DNA of 5,092 bases from Gemmatimonadota bacterium (GTDB lineage Bacteria > Gemmatimonadota > Gemmatimonadetes > Gemmatimonadales > Gemmatimonadaceae), in the NCBI GenBank assembly GCA_003142495.1, contig PLMM01000366.1, positions 497 to 5,588 of the forward strand, in the 5' to 3' direction. This document shows positions 1 to 4,333 of the stretch, piece by piece; the stretch's first letter is position 1, and every line of letters begins with the position of its first letter. A program made the position numbers and the translations under genes. A model generated the notes under the pieces. The model had not been told where the DNA came from. It was given only the letters and a program-made list of their open reading frames with translations, and made no database searches.

Positions 1-42
1 AGTATGAGTTCAGACTTGCTGCGGACGACTAAACTGGAACCG

Positions 43-69
43 CTGGCACTCAACAGGTGAGAGTGCTAA
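43..69 (-). promoter_or_regulatory. CIRCE element (HrcA repressor operator)
   Basis: On the minus strand this reads TTAGCACTC, nine spacer bases, then GAGTGCCAG. The known CIRCE consensus is TTAGCACTC-N9-GAGTGCTAA. The upstream half matches 9 of 9, the downstream half 7 of 9, and the spacer has the canonical length. CIRCE is bound by HrcA and almost always controls groESL or dnaK operons. It starts about 7 bases after the proposed -10 box, so it would cover the transcription start, the usual repressing position. No plus-strand gene lies to its right, so it is assigned to leftward transcription. The groESL target is inferred; it is not in the window. Confidence 0.9.
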
Positions 70-76
70 CACCCCA

Positions 77-105
77 AAGTTAGACGGGCGGGGCTCGCGA
101 GTCAA
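77..105 (-). promoter_or_regulatory. Sigma-70-like promoter upstream of CIRCE, firing leftward
   Basis: On the minus strand, TTGACT (105-100) matches the -35 consensus at five of six positions. After exactly 17 bases comes TAACTT (82-77), which keeps the three most conserved -10 positions (T1, A2, T6) but only three of six overall. The predicted transcription start is near position 70, directly at the edge of the CIRCE element. The combination of -35, 17-bp spacer, -10 and operator is the standard layout of an HrcA-regulated chaperonin promoter. The -10 box is the weak part of the call. Confidence 0.65.
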
Positions 106-141
106 CCTGTCGGAAGGCATGAAGCGTTCCTAGCTAAGTCC

Positions 142-161
142 GTTACAATGAATGAGTTACA
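142..161. repeat. Short direct repeat GTTACA, 14-bp period
   Basis: GTTACA occurs at 142-147 and again at 156-161 in an AT-richer patch between the operon end and the CIRCE promoter. The period is about one and a third helical turns, so it is not an obvious tandem operator. It lies about 37-56 bases upstream of the -35 box on the minus strand, where an activator site or UP-like sequence would fit. It may equally be chance. Confidence 0.3.
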
Positions 162-173
162 TGTGTGAGCGAC

Positions 174-189
174 GAGCTCAGCAGAGCTC
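174..189 (-). terminator. Possible short hairpin at the operon's final stop codon
   Basis: GAGCTC, a 4-base loop (TGCT on the minus strand), then GAGCTC form a 6-bp stem, with one possible further G-T pair. The stem overlaps the TGA stop of the last UbiA gene. No T-tract follows, so it is not a standard intrinsic terminator. It may slow polymerase or protect the 3' end of the message. GAGCTC is itself palindromic, which makes the pairing easier to obtain by chance. Confidence 0.3.
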
Positions 190-1132
190 AGCTGGTCGCG
201 AGCAGCACCGCAATGTCGGTGAGTGCCCAGGCGCCCAAGGCCGCGTACATCGCGCGCTTCGAGGCCTGCCGCGACAATCCCGGGGCCTTGATGAGCCAGG
301 GCACGAGCACCGCCAACCACACTGCCGCCGCAACGGCGAGTGTTTCGAGTGGGCGGGCGGAGACCGTCTCGCGATGGGTCGCCATCGCCGCGCGAGCAAA
401 GCACGCGAAGGCCACGAGCATGGCGACGATCGAGAGCGCCAGGCTCGATCGCGCGCCGAGCACCAGCGCCAGTGTGCGGTCTCCGCGCGCGCGATCTTCG
501 TCGAGCTGGTAGAGTTGCGTGAGCGGGTACAGGGCGGCGAAGAGCGGGGCGAATCCGCCGAGCGCCCATGCGCCTGCGCGCGTGAGCGGTAGCAGCGTAA
601 GTGCCCAGCCGGCGTACGGCGTGAGCGTGCCAAAGCCGATCATGTTGATGATCCAGTCGGCGCCCGCGACGGCCTTGAGTCGCATGGGCGGCACACTGTA
701 GAGCAGCGACATCGCGAAGCAGATTGCGTACGCAATCGCGAATTCTCTTGGCAGCGCGAGCGCGATCCCCTGCCCCGCGAGCATGAGCGCAAAACCGAAC
801 AGCGCGAGATGCGGCGGCGGCGGCGGCGGCGCATCGAGATAGCCGATGTCGCCCTCGTCGCGGTCGAACGCGCTGTTGATCGCGAGCGTGCCGCCGTTCA
901 GAAGCACGACCCACACCGCGAGTCCGATGAGCAAGGGCGCGATGCGTGTGCCATCCAGCGTGTTGGTCACGCCTTGCGCCAGCACGAAGCCCAGCGTCGT
1001 GTGCGCGATCATGATCGGCCACTCGCGGGGACGCATGTGGAGCACGTAGCTGAATCCGTCTCCCGGCAGCAGGCCATAGCCGAACGCGCGGATACGGCCG
1101 TGCTCCCTCGCGTGCCGCGCCGCGCCGCTCAC
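188..1132 (-). CDS. UbiA-superfamily membrane prenyltransferase, divergent, substrate unknown
   Basis: This is a predicted integral membrane enzyme of 314 residues from a GTG start, transferring a polyprenyl chain from its diphosphate to an unknown acceptor. An LHMRPREWP segment (31-39) matches the RP-x-W region that opens many UbiA proteins. The first Asp-rich motif is unusual: N86 followed by D90, D92, D95 and D100, then six prolines (102-107) where relatives often carry an Arg-Pro-x-Pro-x-Gly loop. The second motif is canonical in style, YQLDEDRARGD (208-218). Hydrophobic helices fill the rest. The GTG at 1132 overlaps the coaX stop as GTGA, and codon positions between 1132 and 1046 show the coding pattern (third position most GC-rich, second least). 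GTG 1045 or ATG 1036 are alternative starts giving 285 or 282 residues. It is the last gene of the operon. Family membership is firm; acceptor and prenyl length cannot be read from the sequence. Confidence 0.88.
   Translation of the reverse strand: MSGAARHAREHGRIRAFGYGLLPGDGFSYVLHMRPREWPIMIAHTTLGFVLAQGVTNTLDGTRIAPLLIGLAVWVVLLNGGTLAINSAFDRDEGDIGYLDAPPPPPPHLALFGFALMLAGQGIALALPREFAIAYAICFAMSLLYSVPPMRLKAVAGADWIINMIGFGTLTPYAGWALTLLPLTRAGAWALGGFAPLFAALYPLTQLYQLDEDRARGDRTLALVLGARSSLALSIVAMLVAFACFARAAMATHRETVSARPLETLAVAAAVWLAVLVPWLIKAPGLSRQASKRAMYAALGAWALTDIAVLLATS
808..835. repeat. (CGG)6 trinucleotide run flanked by a perfect inverted repeat
   Basis: On the plus strand six CGG units (812-829) lie between GATGCG (808-813, sharing the first two bases of the run) and its exact reverse complement CGCATC (830-835). 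Within the minus-strand gene the run is six CCG codons giving hexaproline. The structure can form a GC-rich hairpin in DNA or mRNA and could change length by slippage. Each unit change stays in frame. Confidence 0.85.
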
Positions 1133-1914
1133 GCCGTGGCGGACTGCTCGAGAAACGCGAAGGCGATCTGCAGTCCGTACAGCGTGAGGTACGGCTCGAC
1201 GATGTCGATCTCCTTGCAGATCGACGTGACGAGCGGCGCGAGCCCGCCCGTCGCTACGATTCGCGGCACGCGCTTCGTCGGCCACTCGGCCTTGATGCGC
1301 CGCACCAGCCCATCGATCGCGTCGGCGGCGCCGAAGAGCACTCCGGCACGGATGCACTCTTCCGTGCGCGTGCCGATCGCGTGCGCGGGCGGCACCAGCT
1401 CGGTGGCCGGGAGCTTCGACGTGCGGCGAATGAGCGTGTCGGCCGACGTGCGCAGCCCCGGCGCAATGATCCCGCCGAAGAAGACGCCCTCGGCCGTGAT
1501 GCAATCGTAGGTGGTCGCGGTGCCGAGGTCGACGACGACGGTGTCGACCTTGTAGATGCGGCTCGCGGCGAGCGTGTTGAGGATGCGATCCGCGCCGACG
1601 GTGAGCGGCTCGTCGACCCGTAGCACGATCGGAAGTCCGGCTCGCGCGTCGAGAACCCGCGCGCGGACGCCGAGCCAGCGGTCGCACGCCTCGGCGAGCG
1701 GCGCCGTCATCGAGGGCACCACGGAGCCGATCGCCGCGCCGGTGATCTGCGCGCGATCGAGACTGCCGGCGCGCAGCAGCTCGTGGAGCAGCAGCCCGAG
1801 CTCGTCCGGCGTGCGCTCGACGGCGGTGGTCAGTCGCCAGTGCGCGCGCAGCGAATCGCCCTCGAAAACGCCGACCGTCGTCTCGGTGTTGCCGATGTCG
1901 AAGACGAGAATCAC
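1129..1914 (-). CDS. coaX: Type III pantothenate kinase CoaX
   Basis: CoaX phosphorylates pantothenate with ATP, the first committed step of coenzyme A synthesis, in the cytoplasm. It belongs to the ASKHA fold and is insensitive to CoA feedback in characterised members. The 261-residue length is normal. Visible motifs in order: phosphate-binding DIGNTETTVGVF at 6-17 with the catalytic-type Asp6; GADRILN at 107-113 with Asp109; second phosphate motif DLGTATTYD at 129-137; GGIIAPGL at 147-154; adenosine-region ATGG at 221-224; and the C-terminal PYLTLYGL segment at 241-248. The GTG start is chosen because MILVFDIGNT is the family N-terminus and a strong ribosome site precedes it. Its start overlaps the birA stop as GTGA. 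It overlaps the next UbiA gene by 4 nt in the same way. Longer reading through birA in this frame is a shadow. Confidence 0.96.
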   Translation of the reverse strand: MILVFDIGNTETTVGVFEGDSLRAHWRLTTAVERTPDELGLLLHELLRAGSLDRAQITGAAIGSVVPSMTAPLAEACDRWLGVRARVLDARAGLPIVLRVDEPLTVGADRILNTLAASRIYKVDTVVVDLGTATTYDCITAEGVFFGGIIAPGLRTSADTLIRRTSKLPATELVPPAHAIGTRTEECIRAGVLFGAADAIDGLVRRIKAEWPTKRVPRIVATGGLAPLVTSICKEIDIVEPYLTLYGLQIAFAFLEQSATA

Positions 1915-2669
1915 AGATCCTCCTCGAGAATCAGGGAGCCGCTGCGCACGGCGACGTCGCCGGCGGCGGTGTGCACGAGCAGCCCGCCGCTCGCATCGAT
2001 GCCGCGCACGATGCCGGCGAGCGGCGCGGTGCACCGCCTGCCGCGCGCCCAGTCGCGCCGCCCGAAGTCGTGGAGCTCCGGCGCGCTCAGCGCACCATGC
2101 AACGCGGCTGCGGCACGGATTGCGGGCACGAGCTCCGCGAGCACGTCGATGCGGTTCGTGTTCGCGCGGAGCGAGCGCGCATTCGGGATGTCGCTCGGCA
2201 CCTTGCAGTTGATGCCGATGCCGATCGCGATCCAGTCGGCGCGCTCGTCGCGCCAGCGGCTCTCGATGAGGATGCCGCCGAGCTTTCCGTCGTCGAGCAT
2301 CAGGTCGTTCGGCCACTTCACGCGCAGCTCGCCACTGGTGAACGCCTCGAGCGCGCGTGCCGCCGCGAGCCCGACGCGCAACGACAGCACCTCGAGCGCC
2401 GCGTCGTCGCGCGGGCGCACGAGCAGCGTCATCCAGATGCCGGCGCCGTCTTCCGACGTCCACGCGCGGCCGCCACGCCCCCGCCCCGCCGTTTGCCGCT
2501 CGGCGAGAATCAGCGTTCCCTCCGGCGCGCCCTCGCGCGCGAGCGGGTGCGCGTTGTCGAGCGTCGACGTCACTTCGCTAAAGAGCTCGACGCGCGGCAC
2601 GCCGCAGCGACTCGCGATGGACTCTGCGCTCGCACCGGCGTAGCGCACCGCAGCGAGCGTGTCAGCCAT
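1911..2669 (-). CDS. birA: Biotin--[acetyl-CoA-carboxylase] ligase, class I BirA
   Basis: The enzyme activates biotin to biotinyl-5'-AMP and transfers it to a lysine of the biotin carboxyl carrier protein of acetyl-CoA carboxylase or related carboxylases. The 252-residue product has the BPL/LplA catalytic domain followed by a small C-terminal beta domain (about 205-252). Motifs: TSTLDNAH at 34-41; the biotin-adenylate loop GRGRGG at 62-67, where many relatives have GRGRRG; KWPND at 118-122; and KLGGILIE at 129-136 with the catalytic-type Lys129. There is no N-terminal winged-helix domain, only about 30 residues before the catalytic fold, so this is a class I ligase that cannot repress biotin genes as E. 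coli BirA does. The ATG start gives an 8-nt overlap with the uppP stop (ATGGCTGA), and an upstream extension would run into uppP. Confidence 0.96.
   Translation of the reverse strand: MADTLAAVRYAGASAESIASRCGVPRVELFSEVTSTLDNAHPLAREGAPEGTLILAERQTAGRGRGGRAWTSEDGAGIWMTLLVRPRDDAALEVLSLRVGLAAARALEAFTSGELRVKWPNDLMLDDGKLGGILIESRWRDERADWIAIGIGINCKVPSDIPNARSLRANTNRIDVLAELVPAIRAAAALHGALSAPELHDFGRRDWARGRRCTAPLAGIVRGIDASGGLLVHTAAGDVAVRSGSLILEEDL
1919..1925 (-). promoter_or_regulatory. Strong Shine-Dalgarno for coaX inside the end of birA
   Basis: GAGGAGG on the minus strand, four bases before the GTG of coaX, is a near-perfect anti-16S match. It encodes Glu-Glu within the last codons of birA. It is the only strong ribosome site I see in this operon and decides the coaX start. 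Confidence 0.85.
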
Positions 2670-3471
2670 GCATGCGCACATAGAAGAGCGCCAGCACCGC
2701 GAGGCCAACGACAACGCGATAGACCGCGAACACACCGTAGCTATGCGTGCGCACGTAACGCATGACGATTGCGATCGCGAGCCAGCCGCTGCTCGCGGAC
2801 GCGAGCACGCCGACGAGCAGCGGCACGGTCGCACCGCCGACCTTCAGGAGGTGCGGCACCTTGAAGATTGCCGCCGCCGCGATGATCGGCATGCTCATGA
2901 GAAAGCTGAACGTCGCGGCACCCGCGCGGTCGAGGGCGAGCGAGCGGCCGGCGGTGATCGTCGCGCCGGAGCGCGAGACGCCGGGGAGGAGCGCCGCGGC
3001 CTGGGCGAGTCCGATGAGAATCGCGTCGGTCCAGCCGATCGACTGGAGCGGGCGATTCGCTGGCCGTATGCGATCCACGAACCAGAGCACCACGCCCATC
3101 ACCGCCATCGCGCTCGCGATGAGCGCCGGGGAGCGAAAGGTCGACTCGGCATAGTCGTTGAGCAGAAGCCCCGCGATGGCACCCGGAATCGTCGCGATCA
3201 CGAGATAGACGACGCGCCGTTGCTCCACGCTCTGGACGCGCTGCGTGCGCACGATCTCGAACGCTGCAATGGTCAGCTTGATCCACTCGTCGCGAAAGAA
3301 GACGAGCACGGCCACGAGCGTGCCGACGTGCAGCGCGACGTCGACGGCGAGTCCCGGCTCGGGCCAACCGAAGATCCACGGTGCGAGCGCGAGGTGCGCC
3401 GAGCTCGAGATCGGAAGAAATTCGGAGAGCCCCTGCAGGATGCCGAGCACCAGCGCCTGGAAGACGGTCAT
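2662..3471 (-). CDS. uppP: Undecaprenyl-diphosphate phosphatase UppP (BacA family)
   Basis: This integral membrane enzyme dephosphorylates undecaprenyl diphosphate to the monophosphate, recycling the lipid carrier for peptidoglycan and other envelope glycans; overproduction gives bacitracin resistance in studied bacteria. The 269-residue length is typical. The first signature, LGILQGLSEFLPISSSAH (9-26), carries the catalytic Glu17 and His26; the position matching E. coli Glu17 is Gln13, a common variant in the family. The second signature, PGVSRSGAT (163-171), carries Arg167, matching E. coli Arg174. Several hydrophobic helices lie between and after these. The ATG start matches the standard N-terminus, 22 nt after the upstream UbiA gene, with no clear Shine-Dalgarno sequence. 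The gene ends 8 nt inside birA. Confidence 0.96.
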   Translation of the reverse strand: MTVFQALVLGILQGLSEFLPISSSAHLALAPWIFGWPEPGLAVDVALHVGTLVAVLVFFRDEWIKLTIAAFEIVRTQRVQSVEQRRVVYLVIATIPGAIAGLLLNDYAESTFRSPALIASAMAVMGVVLWFVDRIRPANRPLQSIGWTDAILIGLAQAAALLPGVSRSGATITAGRSLALDRAGAATFSFLMSMPIIAAAAIFKVPHLLKVGGATVPLLVGVLASASSGWLAIAIVMRYVRTHSYGVFAVYRVVVGLAVLALFYVRMHG

Positions 3472-3493
3472 TTCGTAGGTGTGGGAGTGGAGT

Positions 3494-4333
3494 TCACGCG
3501 CGGGCGACGAGGAGCGCGGCCATCGCGCACACCATCGCCAGCTTGAAGAATGCCGGGCTACCTGGCCGGCCGCGCAGCGCGAGCGTGGTCGCGAGTGCGA
3601 GCGCCGCCATCGCCGGCACGAGCGCCGCGAGGAGCAACGCGGGCGACTTCACCAGCGGGGCGATGCCAATCGCGAGGGCGGCGCCGGCGGCGACGAGTGC
3701 GGCGACGAGCACGAGTCGCGCGGGGCGTACGCCAGCGACCACGGGCAGTGTGCGGCGCGTGCTTTGGTCGGCCTCGCGATCATCGAGATCCTTCGCGAGC
3801 TCGCGCGCGAGATGCAGCGGGATCGCGATCAGCACGAGCGGGAGCCCTCGCTGCCAGCTTCCAGCGGCGTAGCTGCCGTAAGCGAAGGGGAGCGACGCGA
3901 GCACGGAGACGACAAGATTCCCCGCGAAGCCCGCGCGCTTGAGCCACGGACTGTACAGCCGCATGAGGGCGAGCACCGCGACGGTGCACACGCCGAGCGT
4001 GACGCTCACCGCGGACGCGCACACGACGGCGATCGTCGCCGCGGCCATCGCGATGCGCTCGGCATCTGCCGGCGTCAGCGCGCCGGACGGAAGCGGGCGC
4101 TCTGGGTGCGCGGCGCGATCGATGTCGACATCGGCGATGTCGTTCCAGGAATTCGCAGCGGCAGTGAGCGCGATGGCGGCGAGCGCCGCGAGCGCGATCG
4201 ACTGCGCGTTCTCCACGCCGCCCCATCCCGCCCACCACGCGCCAACGACGACGCCCGCGGCGGCGGTGAGCGCATTCGCCCACCGCGCCAACCGCAGCGC
4301 GGCGCTAACCGCGAGCGGCGAGGGTGCGCGCAT
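3494..4333 (-). CDS. UbiA-superfamily prenyltransferase, resembling geranylgeranylglyceryl-phosphate geranylgeranyltransferase
   Basis: This predicted membrane enzyme of 279 residues attaches a polyprenyl group from its diphosphate to an acceptor. The first Asp-rich motif is canonical: NSWNDIADVDID (61-72) with Asp65, Asp68 and Asp72, followed by RPLPSG (79-84). The second is LARELAKDLDDREAD (175-189), with Arg177, Lys181, Asp182, Asp185 and Asp189, followed by RTLP (194-197). This pattern (R-E-x-x-K-D-x-x-D-x-E-x-D then RTLP) is what I associate with archaeal DGGGP synthase and its bacterial homologues, more than with quinone enzymes such as UbiA or MenA. Hydrophobic helices fill the rest. 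The ATG at 4333 is chosen because homology starts soon after it; the frame is open further upstream but that part lies within bshA. It overlaps bshA by 29 nt, with only a weak GAGAG 5 bases before the start. The exact substrate is inferred. Confidence 0.9.
   Translation of the reverse strand: MRAPSPLAVSAALRLARWANALTAAAGVVVGAWWAGWGGVENAQSIALAALAAIALTAAANSWNDIADVDIDRAAHPERPLPSGALTPADAERIAMAAATIAVVCASAVSVTLGVCTVAVLALMRLYSPWLKRAGFAGNLVVSVLASLPFAYGSYAAGSWQRGLPLVLIAIPLHLARELAKDLDDREADQSTRRTLPVVAGVRPARLVLVAALVAAGAALAIGIAPLVKSPALLLAALVPAMAALALATTLALRGRPGSPAFFKLAMVCAMAALLVARA

Larger units (their letters stand above)
1..187. other. Intergenic control region between the operon end and a leftward heat-shock unit
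   Basis: There is no credible gene here. The region is noticeably less GC-rich than the coding sequence to its right. Reading leftward it holds the hairpin at the stop codon of the last UbiA gene, a pair of GTTACA repeats, a sigma-70-like promoter and a CIRCE operator. The remaining 42 bases would be the start of an untranslated leader. No ATG is present on the minus strand in bases 1-42, so the gene controlled by the promoter starts outside the window. A weak imperfect stem (112-130, one mismatch, 5-nt loop, minus strand GGAACGCTTCATGCCTTCC) also lies here, but no T-run follows it. Confidence 0.75.

Noticed and set aside
16..35. Plus-strand promoter using TTGCTG or TTCAGA with TAAACT near the left edge
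   Set aside because: Spacing is 8 or 15 bases and the matches are weak; there is no gene for it to drive.
43..69. CIRCE acting on a rightward plus-strand gene
   Set aside because: No plausible plus-strand gene lies to the right, only shadows of UbiA, and the better -35/-10 pair is on the minus strand.
102..1022. Minus-strand frame of 306 codons that runs past the UbiA stop into the intergenic region
   Set aside because: It is a +1 shadow of the UbiA gene, Arg/Ala-rich, and its end crosses the promoter and hairpin region without any domain.
188..1687. A 499-residue reading of the last UbiA gene extending through coaX
   Set aside because: The first 185 residues are an Arg/His-rich shadow of coaX with no prenyltransferase features.
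1129..2463. A 444-residue reading of coaX extending back through birA
   Set aside because: The extra part is an out-of-frame reading of birA with Arg/Ala-rich sequence. The family N-terminus and a strong ribosome site define the GTG at 1914.
2659..3546. Plus-strand open frame of 295 codons opposite uppP
   Set aside because: Its composition is low-complexity charged sequence and it mirrors uppP, which carries both family signatures.
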